Positions 26,522 through 35,299 are shown, counted from the first letter of the stretch. The stretch is DNA of 64,000 bases from an uncultured Butyrivibrio sp. (GCA_946623755.1 CAMORK010000002.1:1-64000); one strand, 5' to 3'. Notes: generated by a model not told the origin, from the sequence alone. A program made the numbers and translations.

Positions 26522-27511
26522 TTACTTCTTAGCAACATACTTACGGATATCAAGTGAGATAGCTACGAAGATAACCAGTCCGATGAAGATGTACTGTGCG
26601 TTAGCATCAACACCAAGGTACTGAAGAGCTGCCTTCAAAAGCTCGAATACGGCAACACCGATGATGGCACTTGAAACCTTACCACGTCCACCTGTAACAG
26701 ATACACCACCGATTGTGCAGGCAGCGATAGCTTCCATCTCATAACCAAGACCAAGGTTTACTGATGCACCACCGGCCTTAGCACCAAGCATGAATCCTGC
26801 AAGGCCATACATCATAGCAGCCTTCATGTAGATGAGTACCATTGTAAGACGAACAGGAACACCGGCAACCTCTGCAGCCTGTGGGTTTCCACCGATTGCA
26901 TACATATACTTACCGTGACGTGTCATATTGAAGATGAACCATGTGATTGCTGCAACAATAATGGCAATCCAGATAAGGTAGCTTATGCCAAGGAACTTTC
27001 CTGTAGCGATGTTTGTGTACTGTGTTGTATATCCACCAAGAGGTGTAGCACCTGTGTAAATAAGAGCAAGTCCATAAACGATTTCCATCATGGCAAGTGT
27101 TGCGATGAATGGAGGAACGTGAAGGAATGCAATAAAGAATCCTGTGATCGCACCAAAGCATCCTGTGATTGCAAGTACAATAAGAAGTGCAACAAAGATG
27201 TTAAGTGGCTGCATATCAGGGAAGAACTTTCCTGAGTAGTCAATCTTCTGAAGAAGTGTACCTGCGATACATGCCGCAAAACCAATCATACGTCCTGCTG
27301 AAAGGTCACATCCTGCAGTGATAACACAACCTGCAATACCAAGGGCAATAACAAGTCTTGAACTCATATTCATAAGAATGTTGAACAGGTTGTTTGATGT
27401 AAGGAACCTGTCGTTTGTAATACCTGTGTAAATAACCAGGATGAACATAACGATGATAACACCGTTATTTATAAGAAAATCAATTGCTTTTTGCTGTTTT
27501 GTCTTAACCAT
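26522..27511 (-). CDS. mglC: Galactoside/ribose-type ABC transporter permease
   Basis: 329 residues with 8-10 membrane segments. It has the family pattern of MglC/RbsC, including NMSSRLVIALGIAGCVITAGCDLSAGR (quoted in part), FATIGGNPQAAEVAGV-like YAIGGNPQAAEVAGVP and GGVSVTGGRG near the C-terminus. It forms the channel for MglB-bound galactose or glucose and is energised by MglA, encoded 33 bases upstream. GAGAGG lies before ATG. Confidence 0.93.
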   Translation of the reverse strand: MVKTKQQKAIDFLINNGVIIVMFILVIYTGITNDRFLTSNNLFNILMNMSSRLVIALGIAGCVITAGCDLSAGRMIGFAACIAGTLLQKIDYSGKFFPDMQPLNIFVALLIVLAITGCFGAITGFFIAFLHVPPFIATLAMMEIVYGLALIYTGATPLGGYTTQYTNIATGKFLGISYLIWIAIIVAAITWFIFNMTRHGKYMYAIGGNPQAAEVAGVPVRLTMVLIYMKAAMMYGLAGFMLGAKAGGASVNLGLGYEMEAIAACTIGGVSVTGGRGKVSSAIIGVAVFELLKAALQYLGVDANAQYIFIGLVIFVAISLDIRKYVAKK

Positions 27512-27544
27512 TTCTTTTTCCTCTCTTATAATAGCCTGCGGATC

Positions 27545-29056
27545 TTAAAACTGAGTAGCGTAGCTCATAACCTTTTCCTGGGTCATGTCTGCTTCTTCTG
27601 TGATCTCGCCACGTAATTTACCGTTACACATTACATAAATTCGATCTGACATACCAAGAAGTTCCGCCATTTCGGAAGATATCATTATGATAGCCTTACC
27701 CTGCTTGGCAAGATCAGTCATGATCTCATAAATCTCATGCTTGGCACCTACGTCGATACCTCTTGTAGGCTCGTCCATTATAAGAATGTCAGGATCATTA
27801 GCAAGCCATCTTGATACGATAACCTTCTGCTGGTTACCACCGGAAAGGTTAGAGATGTGCTCCTGCATGCTTGGTGTCTTGATGCTGAGCTTTTCAATAC
27901 TGTCATCAACAACCTTGTTGATCTTAGGATGATCAAGAATGAATCCGCCGGTGAGATATTTGTTGTAAACAGATACACCAACGTTATCCTTGATTGAAAG
28001 GCATCCGAAGATACCGTTTCCTCTTCTGTCCTCAGTGATCATACCGATTCCGGCATTCATGGCATCTCTGGGGCTCTTTATCTTAACCTGTTTGCCATGA
28101 ATCTTGATCTCTCCGGCTGAAAGATTTCTGATACCGAACAGACCTTCCATAAGTTCTGTTCTCTGGGCTCCGACAAGTCCTCCAAATCCAAGGATCTCAC
28201 CCTTCTTCAAGTTGAAGGATACATTCTGGAAGGACTTCTCATGGATTGATGAAAGTCCGTTTACTTCCATAACCACCTCGCCCGGTGTTCTATCCTTTGG
28301 AGGATAGATATTTGTAAGCTCTCGACCTACCATCTTGGCAATAATATCGTCAATTGTAAGATCCTTGGCAGGCCATGTTCCGATGTATGTACCATCTCGC
28401 ATGATCGTAACATCATCAGCGATACGCTTGATCTCATCCATCTTGTGTGAGATATAGATCATGGCAACTCCCTTTTCTCTGAGCATTTCCATGATTCTGA
28501 AAAGTGCTTCTACCTCACTATCTGAAAGAGAAGATGTTGGCTCGTCGAAAATAATAACCTTGGCGTCATGTGATACAGCCTTGGCAATCTCTACTGACTG
28601 CATCTGTCCGATTGACAGTGTATCAAGCTGCGCCTTTGGATCAAAATCCATGTTGACTTCCTTGAGCCACTTCTCTGTTTCTTCGTACATCTTTTTATGG
28701 TCGATTACCTGAAATGGACCAAATTTCTTGACCGGGAATCTTCCAAGAAACATGTTCTCTCCAACGCTTCTTGCAAGTACCGGTTGCAATTCCTGATGCA
28801 CCATGGCTATACCTTTTTTCATAGCCTCATCAGGGTTGTCGATTGTTGTCTTTTCTCCGTCGATATAGATCTCTCCGGCATCCATCTTGTAAATACCGAA
28901 AAGACACTTCATAAGTGTTGATTTGCCGGCTCCGTTCTCTCCCATAAGTGCATGGACGGTACCGGGCCTAACTGCCAATTGTACGTTATCCAGTGCCTTT
29001 ACACCGGGAAAGGACTTGGATACGCCCCGTAGTTCCAATTTGTACTCTGATGCCAT
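27545..29056 (-). CDS. mglA: Galactoside/ribose-type ABC transporter ATP-binding protein, duplicated
   Basis: 503 residues with two ABC domains in tandem. The first has Walker A GENGAGKST, signature LSIGQMQ and Walker B IIFDEPTSSLS. The second has a degenerate Walker A (GLVGAQRTE), intact LSGGNQQK and LIMDEPTRGIDVGAK. This asymmetric pattern is typical of MglA/RbsA/XylG. The two sites together power uptake through MglC. It is separated from mglB by 253 bases containing strong hairpins, so its level may be set independently of the binding protein. Confidence 0.95.
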   Translation of the reverse strand: MASEYKLELRGVSKSFPGVKALDNVQLAVRPGTVHALMGENGAGKSTLMKCLFGIYKMDAGEIYIDGEKTTIDNPDEAMKKGIAMVHQELQPVLARSVGENMFLGRFPVKKFGPFQVIDHKKMYEETEKWLKEVNMDFDPKAQLDTLSIGQMQSVEIAKAVSHDAKVIIFDEPTSSLSDSEVEALFRIMEMLREKGVAMIYISHKMDEIKRIADDVTIMRDGTYIGTWPAKDLTIDDIIAKMVGRELTNIYPPKDRTPGEVVMEVNGLSSIHEKSFQNVSFNLKKGEILGFGGLVGAQRTELMEGLFGIRNLSAGEIKIHGKQVKIKSPRDAMNAGIGMITEDRRGNGIFGCLSIKDNVGVSVYNKYLTGGFILDHPKINKVVDDSIEKLSIKTPSMQEHISNLSGGNQQKVIVSRWLANDPDILIMDEPTRGIDVGAKHEIYEIMTDLAKQGKAIIMISSEMAELLGMSDRIYVMCNGKLRGEITEEADMTQEKVMSYATQF

Positions 29057-29309
29057 ATCGTGTCCCTTTCTACTTCCACTATCTATCTTGTGTTCCCTTT
29101 AAAAAGTGGTGCGGATGCCTGGCATCCGCGCCACCGTATGATGTATAAACAAAACCCGTGATATTCGGATTGCTCCGCTTTGCTCTCGCAATCCTACATA
29201 CATTCAGAATTCGCACCATAGTGCTACTTCTTCATGTATGTTCGGTCTTCAAGGTCAATCAGTTATCTGTGCAAGCACAGAACTACTTGACTTTGAATCC
29301 CTATATCAC
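29057..29309 (-). other. Structured mglB-mglA intergenic region
   Basis: No ORF is seen in these 253 bases. Several inverted repeats are visible: GTGGCGCGGATGCC/GGCATCCGCACCAC (listed separately), GGATTGC/GCAATCC at 29167-29194, the perfect palindrome TCTGTGCAAGCACAGA near 29266-29281, and an outer stem TTCAAGGTCAA/TTGACTTTGAA around it. Together these would fold into a multi-stem 3' structure on the mglB transcript. It may stabilise mglB mRNA and lower mglAC expression. Confidence 0.6.
29106..29134 (-). terminator. Strong hairpin with T-run between mglB and mglA (attenuator-like)
   Basis: On the minus strand the 14-bp stem GTGGCGCGGATGCC/GGCATCCGCACCAC (one G-T pair) is followed by TTTTT. 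It looks like a partial terminator that would leave abundant mglB transcript and less mglAC. Confidence 0.7.
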
Positions 29310-30440
29310 TCACTTAAGTGAATCAAGAACTGACTGTGCGTTGTCAGTTGTAACCTTTACATAGTCACATCCGATGTAGTACTCGTTGCCTGCACCTGTG
29401 ATGTAGTTGATAGCTGCATCAGCTGCACCGTGAGACTGAGCGATGTGATCGTTGAATACTGTACCTGTCATTGTTCCGGCAAGTACATCCTCAAGAGCCT
29501 CTGTAAGAGCGTCAACACCTACAAGGTAAATGTCCTCACCAACCTTACGTCCGGCTGCCTCGATTGACTGAAGAGCACCAAGTGCCATAGCATCGTTGTT
29601 GCAGAATACTACTTCTGTCTCAGGATTAGCTGAAAGTGCGTTGGCAACGAGCTGCTGAGCTGTAGCCTGATCCCAGTTACCTACCTCGTCATCAAGACAC
29701 TCAACTGTCCAACCGGCATCCTCAAGAGCCTTAACTGAGAACTCTGTTCTGTACTGAGCATCAACGTTCTCAGGGTCACCCTCGATCATGATGTACTGGA
29801 TCTTGCCATCGCCGTTGAGGTCAACCTTCTCCTGGCCGAGGTCAACGATGATCTCGCCCTGCATTGTTCCTGACTGACGAGCGTCACATCCAACATAAGT
29901 TACGTTCCAGTTATTAGCTGACCATCTTGCTTCCTCGTCAGCGTCTGGCTCACGGTTGATGTAAACAAGAGGGATATCAGCGCCAACTACGAGATCTGTA
30001 ATTGTAGCAGCTGAAGATGAGTTAACGGGATTGATGATAAGAACATCAACACCCTGTGTGATAAAGTTCTGAATCTGGTTTGTCTGTGTTGCCTGGTCAT
30101 TAGCACCATCAACGATTGTAATGTTGTCCTTTGAGAATCCCTGTGATACAAGGTAGTTCTCAAGCTCTGTTCTGAAGAGTGTCATGAAGTTATCAGCGAA
30201 CTGATAGATACATACACCAACCTTCTTGTCTGCAAGATCAGCATTTCCTGCTGTCTCTGTTACTGCCTCAGCAGCTGTCTCTGCTGTCTCTGCAGCAGGA
30301 GCCTCTGTTGCTGTCTCTGCGGCAGGAGTCTCTGTTGCTGTCTCTGCAGCAGGAGCTTCAGTAGCTGAGTTTCCGCATCCTGCAAGCATTGCCATAGTCA
30401 TTGCAGAAACTGTCAAAAGACTTACCAATTTCTTTTTCAT
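29310..30440 (-). CDS. mglB: Galactose/glucose-binding lipoprotein
   Basis: 376 residues from the Met at 30440, which has GGAGG eight bases upstream; the track Met at 30449 touches the SD. The signal peptide ends in the lipobox MLAGC. A Thr/Glu/Ala/Pro linker made of three 9-residue repeats joins it to a type I sugar-binding fold with IPLVYINREP, YVGCDARQSG, the calcium loop DLNGDGKIQ and CNNDAMALGALQS. These match the MglB family. It captures galactose, glucose or a related sugar for the MglA/MglC transporter that follows, and may also feed the sensor system downstream. Confidence 0.95.
   Translation of the reverse strand: MKKKLVSLLTVSAMTMAMLAGCGNSATEAPAAETATETPAAETATEAPAAETAETAAEAVTETAGNADLADKKVGVCIYQFADNFMTLFRTELENYLVSQGFSKDNITIVDGANDQATQTNQIQNFITQGVDVLIINPVNSSSAATITDLVVGADIPLVYINREPDADEEARWSANNWNVTYVGCDARQSGTMQGEIIVDLGQEKVDLNGDGKIQYIMIEGDPENVDAQYRTEFSVKALEDAGWTVECLDDEVGNWDQATAQQLVANALSANPETEVVFCNNDAMALGALQSIEAAGRKVGEDIYLVGVDALTEALEDVLAGTMTGTVFNDHIAQSHGAADAAINYITGAGNEYYIGCDYVKVTTDNAQSVLDSLK
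30282..30362 (-). repeat. Three 27-bp tandem repeats in the mglB linker
   Basis: Encodes TEAPAAETA, TETPAAETA, TEAPAAETA immediately after the lipidated Cys. The repeat is a flexible tether between lipid anchor and binding domain; repeat number could vary by slippage. Confidence 0.85.
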
Positions 30441-30466
30441 TTGTAACATCCTCCTTAAAGTAAGTT

Positions 30467-30496
30467 ATTGGAGCGTAGCTTAAGCAAAGCCCCAAT
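30467..30496 (-). promoter_or_regulatory. 5' UTR hairpin of mglB
   Basis: ATTGGGGC...GCTCCAAT (one G-T pair) encloses GCTTAAGC, about 15 bases upstream of the mglB SD. It may stabilise the transcript or affect translation. Confidence 0.4.
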
Positions 30497-30591
30497 GTTT
30501 GTTTACATGGATAATCTTATCAAAAGCATTTGTGCAAAAACATAGAGAATTCTTCTTTTTATCTTAGAAATCCTTTTGTTTTTTGTTCTTA

Positions 30592-30610
30592 ATTGTGAGT
30601 TTTACACAAT
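30592..30610. promoter_or_regulatory. Operator-like inverted repeat upstream of mglB
   Basis: ATTGTG-agtttta-CACAAT is a perfect 6-bp inverted repeat with a 7-base centre, about 150 bases upstream of the mglB start. No convincing -35/-10 pair was found near it. Confidence 0.45.
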
Positions 30611-30670
30611 AAAAAACACTCCCTTTTGGTAACATTTACTTTACAGAAACGTTTTTTCAAAAAGGAGTGT
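30610..30670 (-). terminator. Long-loop terminator after the surface-protein block
   Basis: On the minus strand, ACACTCCTTTTTG...CCAAAAGGGAGTGT followed by TTTTTTATTG sits 39 bases past the stop of the gene at 30709. The loop is about 25-30 bases, longer than usual. Confidence 0.6.
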
Positions 30671-30708
30671 CGTCATGTTGTAGTATTGTATGAAATTATC
30701 TGTTATTT

Positions 30709-31095
30709 TCACTCAATTTCAGTAGTGCCATCGTCATAGGTTATGACCCAGTAACCTTTGCCTGTACCGCAGTCTTCATGATACTGCTTGTCTACTATCA
30801 CCGGTTCCTTCTGCGCAGGTTTGTCATCAAGGGCAACAGAATCGTTGTCAATATAAGTAATCTTATAATATGAAGCGGGTTTCATTTCAGTTTCTGCCTG
30901 GACATTTTCAGTATCCGGATTTTCATATTCTATCGGCTGTTCGGTTACAGTAACCACCGGTATATTGTCATCAGATACCATCCCGGACAGAAAATGTTTA
31001 TATGCCGGCATCAGAGAATACAGCACTATGTTGAAAATAAACACACATGATATTGTCCCTGCAAATATGAATGTAAATGTCAGTACTTTCCTCAT
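30709..31095 (-). CDS. Small membrane-anchored hypothetical protein
   Basis: 128 residues, not recognised. An N-terminal helix (about 5-29) is followed by an extracytoplasmic Glu/Pro/Thr-rich stretch and a small C-terminal domain containing HEDCGTGKGYWVITYDDGTTEIE. GAGG lies before ATG. It is the last gene of the surface block with the two transglutaminase-like proteins, 12 bases after the LRR-transglutaminase gene. Confidence 0.7.
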   Translation of the reverse strand: MRKVLTFTFIFAGTISCVFIFNIVLYSLMPAYKHFLSGMVSDDNIPVVTVTEQPIEYENPDTENVQAETEMKPASYYKITYIDNDSVALDDKPAQKEPVIVDKQYHEDCGTGKGYWVITYDDGTTEIE

Positions 31096-31107
31096 ATCTT
31101 TTCCTCT

Positions 31108-32082
31108 TTAATAATTTACAGGATAGCTGGCTTCTTTTTTTATAGGCCCGGCCGGATAACTCTCGTAGGTCTGCTTGTAATATCCGCTTCCCTTCGCTCT
31201 TTGCATCTCAGCGTCAAATACATACCAGTTTCTTCCAACCTTGACTTCCGTCCAGGCATGTGGTGTTCTGCCGCCAAGAGCCGATGTCACTGTTCCGGTA
31301 CATACCATGGCATCGTAACCAAGGCCTTTGGCTATATATGCAAATGCAGCAGCATATCCGTAGCAGTTGCCTTTATGTTCGCTCATGGTATTCATGGCAT
31401 AGGAACCGGTCCAGTCTCCACTTGGAACTTCCATGCTTCTTTCATATACCACTGATTTTGCAAGATAATCAAAAGAAGCTTCAAGCTGCTCAGCCCGGGT
31501 CATGGAAAATGTGGTGCAAACGTTGACCAGATCTGCTGCCATCTTCATCAACTCTGAAGGAGGATCGACAATATCACCGTTTTCCAGAACCCATTTCACA
31601 GAGCCTGTCGAGTGGATAAAATGCTCTCCCGGAGCATCCCATTCCATACCATTTACAGATCCGTTGTCCTCTACTACTGCTACAATCTCCCTGCGAAGCT
31701 TTTCAGGCACCCCCGAGAGTGCGTTCTTACTTATTGAAACTACAGTGTTGGGAATATATGATGCCGAAAGAGCCGGTGGATAACACACAAGCTCTGTCTG
31801 CATCTTGTCGTAAAGGCATCCGCTGTAAGATGAATAAAACGGGTTATTCTTACTTACTGTAATGCACTTTAAGTGTCCCATTCCTCTGAAGGCCGTTGAT
31901 GTGATCTCATATACATCACTTCCTATATGAATAGAAGTGATACTGTGATCAGGAAAACTTGAGTAATCTAGCACTTCATAATCACCGGCGCTTACTGTAA
32001 GGGAATTTGTACCGAGCATCAACAGAATCAAAATAAGCGATATTAATTTATGGCCATTTCTGAGGATTTTTGTCAGTATCAT
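31108..32082 (-). CDS. Secreted LRR (BspA-type) plus transglutaminase-like protein
   Basis: About 324 residues. The signal peptide or N-terminal helix ends near LTVSAG. A short BspA-type leucine-rich region (ITSIHIGSDVYEITSTAF, ...IPNTVVSISKNALSG) covers about 45-125. A transglutaminase-like core has GNCYGYAAAF (candidate Cys), RTPHAWTEV (His) and WYVFDAEM (Asp), the usual catalytic triad order. Such domains act as proteases, transglutaminases or peptidases at the cell surface; which one applies here cannot be told. The start is uncertain: Met at 32082 is preferred to 32118, which would overlap the upstream gene by 71 bases. Confidence 0.82.
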   Translation of the reverse strand: MILTKILRNGHKLISLILILLMLGTNSLTVSAGDYEVLDYSSFPDHSITSIHIGSDVYEITSTAFRGMGHLKCITVSKNNPFYSSYSGCLYDKMQTELVCYPPALSASYIPNTVVSISKNALSGVPEKLRREIVAVVEDNGSVNGMEWDAPGEHFIHSTGSVKWVLENGDIVDPPSELMKMAADLVNVCTTFSMTRAEQLEASFDYLAKSVVYERSMEVPSGDWTGSYAMNTMSEHKGNCYGYAAAFAYIAKGLGYDAMVCTGTVTSALGGRTPHAWTEVKVGRNWYVFDAEMQRAKGSGYYKQTYESYPAGPIKKEASYPVNY

Positions 32083-33193
32083 AATAGGTGTCTGTCTGCC
32101 CTCCCATAGGATTAGCATTACTATGTATCGGTTGTCCTGTTAACTGATAGTCACCATCAACATATCTCGGTCTGGTGTTAATAATGTCACTTTCAAATGC
32201 ATATCCGTAATATTCTCTGAAGTCCTGCCTCTTGCCACCCCAGTTGGGATGTACTCCGTATCCTGCCCAGGATTTTATAGGATCTGCATAGGCCTCATGG
32301 TTGTCACAGACTATCTGGCACCATTGATCTTCCCATTTATTTGCATTTACATGGACCCATTTAAGCGGTGGGTATTCTGCCTTAATTCCTGCCAGAAAGT
32401 CCGCATACCATAATTGATCAAGATAATCAAGGATAAGGCCCAAAGCTCTGGTTGATCCGGCACATGTATACTCATGGCCGATAAAAACACCATATGCAGT
32501 TCTGTATAGCTTGTTGTTTGTACTTTCTACCTCATCCCGAGTCAGTTCCTTACCGGCTGCACAATATGCGTTTACAATACCTGTGGCATAGGCCACCATC
32601 TCTATCTGAGTTCCGCTGCCAAAATTATTAACACGATTATATACATGTCTTGCAAGCTGAAGGGCAACGCTCCTTGCCTCATTTTCCTGACGCCTGTTCA
32701 TTCCACCGTTACTGTGGATCTCATCGGGAATAACCGACATTCCGTCCTTCTGCGTTTGTGTCTTTTGATATCTCGGAACAACATATTCAAATTTACTTCT
32801 GGAAGTTCTTGCCGCGGGATTTATAACCATGCTGGCTTCACGGTTCTCATCGAAACCGTGATCTACATAATGCTGATATAACGCAAACGGATTAGCTCCG
32901 ATACCCGGATCTTCTCTCAAATCCTGGTAATTCAGGAAATAGCATAGTGCATTGAAATTTTTGCCATTATATGTTTTGTTAAATTTTTCAAGCGCAAGCA
33001 TTGTATCTTCATCAATTTCTACGCTTGTTGTTGTGGGATCCTTGACTGTGGTTCCGTTAGGAGTCGGTGTTGGAAATGTCACGTTAGCTGTAGCATAAGA
33101 CCTGAAAGGAAACAGTAAAGTCAGAATTAAAACCCCAAGCACAATACTCTCAGCTGCTTTAGCAATTCTTGTAAGTGTAGATCTGCAGAACAT
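32048..33193 (-). CDS. Secreted transglutaminase-like superfamily protein
   Basis: 381 residues from the Met at 33193, where GGAGG lies six bases upstream; the track start at 33262 falls in a terminator. An N-terminal signal peptide or helix ends near SYATA and is followed by a Thr/Pro linker. A central segment HEYTCAGSTRALGLILDYL and KWVHVNANKWEDQWCQIVCD...YADP recalls the Cys-His-Asp core of transglutaminase-like proteins in a divergent form. The region ALYQHYVDHGFDENREAS resembles a short repeat found in other surface proteins of this group. It overlaps the next gene by about 35 bases. Enzyme function is not established. Confidence 0.7.
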   Translation of the reverse strand: MFCRSTLTRIAKAAESIVLGVLILTLLFPFRSYATANVTFPTPTPNGTTVKDPTTTSVEIDEDTMLALEKFNKTYNGKNFNALCYFLNYQDLREDPGIGANPFALYQHYVDHGFDENREASMVINPAARTSRSKFEYVVPRYQKTQTQKDGMSVIPDEIHSNGGMNRRQENEARSVALQLARHVYNRVNNFGSGTQIEMVAYATGIVNAYCAAGKELTRDEVESTNNKLYRTAYGVFIGHEYTCAGSTRALGLILDYLDQLWYADFLAGIKAEYPPLKWVHVNANKWEDQWCQIVCDNHEAYADPIKSWAGYGVHPNWGGKRQDFREYYGYAFESDIINTRPRYVDGDYQLTGQPIHSNANPMGGQTDTYYDTDKNPQKWP

Positions 33194-33233
33194 TTTTCGC
33201 CTCCGTCTAAAGATTTTTTGGCTAAAAAACACA

Positions 33234-33277
33234 ACAAAAAAAGCCAACAAGATTTCATACATTAATCTTATCGGCTT
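33234..33277 (-). terminator. Terminator after the repeat-bearing surface protein
   Basis: On the minus strand, AAGCCGATAAGATT/AATCTTGTTGGCTT pairs over 14 bp (two G-T) with a 9-base loop and is followed by TTTTTTTG. It separates the gene at 33298 from the transglutaminase-like genes. Confidence 0.8.
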
Positions 33278-33297
33278 AATTTTATGAATTGTTTATA

Positions 33298-35202
33298 CTA
33301 ATTTATATGTTTTCCGTTTTTTAAAACAAATATCGCACATACAAGACATAACAGCAATATAAACAGTCTTGCGTGCTCCGGTCTTCCGGAATCTGAGGTT
33401 TCTGACCTTCTGGCTCCCAGAACCTGAGGCTTAGCACTGTAAGTTGTTGCTGCCTCCAGACTGTTTGGGACTACATTACCGGTTGTGGCTGTTAATCCGG
33501 AATCTGTCTGCGTCACGGATACGATCGTAGAAGCATATGAGATTGCTACCCCATCACTGTTATCTGATGCTTTGACATTGCTTCCTGTATTCTCAGACTC
33601 TCCGTTTTTTGTATCTACAAGAATAAGTTGTCCGTTAACTTTGCTGATATTATAAAGATAATTAACGGAATTACCATTCTCATCAACTATATCAATACCG
33701 GCTATCTCATTGACCGACCTGCCGGCCCCGGTCTGACTACCGTTTATTACTACTCTCTCTATTCTGTGTCCTTCCATGAGTGAGCCGGAAGTGATTTCAA
33801 AGCTGTCATCCGTAAGGGTCTGTCCATCATCATTTTTGACTGTCGTACCTGCTTCTATAGTGATGTCTTTTGCCTTGATGCTTACGGTTCCCGTATTAGG
33901 AAGTACATTGAACTTGGCCGGAAGGATGTTTCCTGCAGAATCCCTGATTATGAAATCTGCCGCCGTCCTTAGCGGATGGTCCTCTGCATCATAGAAGACC
34001 ACTTCCTGTGAATCTCCGGGATTGGTAACCCTGGCAAAGGCCTTGACTACATTTATCCAGAAATCCTGACCGCGATAAGAAAACTCTGTGCCAAGTCCCA
34101 CATCAGCGTAGGACCTGGTTCCAATAAACCTTCCGTAGCACTCATACAGATAACCTATGATAGGATTTCCTGTCTCTTTGTCATGAATTACGATTTCAAA
34201 ACCGCCTACTATATGCTCTTTGCCGTCAAACTCGATTTCCCTGCACTCTTTACCGTCTTCCAGAAAAAGAGCTCTGATCTCAATCGTAACATCCGGGATC
34301 GGATCCTCTGCGGGAACTTCTGCCGAGTCTTGAGCCGTGTCCTGCACCGGATTTTGAATAAGTTCTTCCTGCTGCACCGGCACTTTAGAAATATCAGTCT
34401 GATCTGAGCCCGAAGTCTTCCCAGTATCTGCAGTTGTCCCAGTATCCTTTGGTTGCCCGGGAAGTGTAGACTCTCCGGAGTCAGCTGTCTGTCCGGCCTT
34501 CTCGGTATCTGTCTTTTTATCAGCCTGACCCGGCTTCTCAGCATCTACCGGTTTCTCAGTCTGACCGGACTTTTCAGCATCTTCAGGCTTATCAATCTCT
34601 CCGGGTTCTTCCGGATTATCAGGACTATCTGCTTCTCCGGGTTCTTCCGGATCATCAGCTGTTTCCTGCGTTCTTTCTCTTATAACGCCGTCAACATGGA
34701 TACCAACGTCAGCATTAGGATAACTTGTTGACGCAGATTTTATCACATACCATACCACATAGTGTCTGGACGGATCAAAATCTTCAACCTCGCCTCTGAT
34801 ATCCGATACTTGCGGGAGTTTATCCAGCATCTGTGAAACCCCGTTTGATGCTGTGAATCCGTCTGTCAAAAGAGATTCATCTGAGCCGTCAATCGCCCCG
34901 GTACTCGGAGAGTACCTAAATGATGACAGCGCACCATTCACTCTGATAGCTGATGAATACAAGTCTGTTGGGTAGTTTCCGGGTTCTGCCGGTATATCTG
35001 CCCCAATGCCTCTGCCTCTGATAAAGAAGCATACGTCCAGGTATTCCTCTTTATCATCAGTATCATCAGCCTGAATCTCTTCCTGCTCGTTATTTAATTC
35101 TTCTGCACCGGCAATAATGGTCATGCCCCTGTTCCCCAGCACGGCAATAAAGACTATCAATGCCATCAGAACGCTAAGTGCGCTTCCGGCAAAGCTTTTC
35201 AT
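33298..35202 (-). CDS. Large secreted surface protein with 12-residue repeats
   Basis: 634 residues from the Met at 35202 (GGAGTG upstream). A signal peptide (about 1-32) is followed by a globular domain (about 50-180, with YVVWYVIKSAS and VGIHVDGVI) and then a repeat region of five 12-residue units rich in Glu, Lys, Gln, Pro and Gly. Further beta-rich Ig-like regions follow. A C-terminal hydrophobic helix is preceded by VLGARRSETSDSG and followed by KNGKHIN. No classical LPXTG motif is present; a non-canonical anchor is possible. Likely cell-wall or membrane associated. Function unknown. Confidence 0.75.
   Translation of the reverse strand: MKSFAGSALSVLMALIVFIAVLGNRGMTIIAGAEELNNEQEEIQADDTDDKEEYLDVCFFIRGRGIGADIPAEPGNYPTDLYSSAIRVNGALSSFRYSPSTGAIDGSDESLLTDGFTASNGVSQMLDKLPQVSDIRGEVEDFDPSRHYVVWYVIKSASTSYPNADVGIHVDGVIRERTQETADDPEEPGEADSPDNPEEPGEIDKPEDAEKSGQTEKPVDAEKPGQADKKTDTEKAGQTADSGESTLPGQPKDTGTTADTGKTSGSDQTDISKVPVQQEELIQNPVQDTAQDSAEVPAEDPIPDVTIEIRALFLEDGKECREIEFDGKEHIVGGFEIVIHDKETGNPIIGYLYECYGRFIGTRSYADVGLGTEFSYRGQDFWINVVKAFARVTNPGDSQEVVFYDAEDHPLRTAADFIIRDSAGNILPAKFNVLPNTGTVSIKAKDITIEAGTTVKNDDGQTLTDDSFEITSGSLMEGHRIERVVINGSQTGAGRSVNEIAGIDIVDENGNSVNYLYNISKVNGQLILVDTKNGESENTGSNVKASDNSDGVAISYASTIVSVTQTDSGLTATTGNVVPNSLEAATTYSAKPQVLGARRSETSDSGRPEHARLFILLLCLVCAIFVLKNGKHIN
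34471..34650 (-). repeat. Five 36-bp imperfect tandem repeats in the surface protein
   Basis: Encodes units of the form PEEPGEADSPDN, PEEPGEIDKPED, AEKSGQTEKPVD, AEKPGQADKKTD, TEKAGQTADSGE. The first two are acidic; the last three carry Gln and Lys side by side. Confidence 0.85.
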
Positions 35203-35299
35203 AACGAATTTCACTCCCATGATCTATATAAAACATACTGAAATATCATAACAAATAATCTATCATATCACTCATCATAATATGGCAATTTTTTGTTTA

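Noticed and set aside
30282-30362. Short regular repeats considered as a CRISPR-like or intergenic repeat
   Set aside because: They are in frame within mglB and encode a Thr/Glu/Ala/Pro linker; there are no unique spacers.
30640-30665. Catabolite-responsive element (cre) near AAACGTTTTTTC
   Set aside because: The spacing around the central CG does not fit the cre consensus, and the bases belong to the loop of a terminator.
33194-33262. N-terminal extension of the transglutaminase-like protein in the track
   Set aside because: The extension begins within a terminator hairpin; the Met at 33193 has GGAGG at good spacing.
34471-34650. 36-bp repeats considered as a CRISPR array
   Set aside because: Repeats are directly adjacent, imperfect and in frame in a surface protein, with no spacers.
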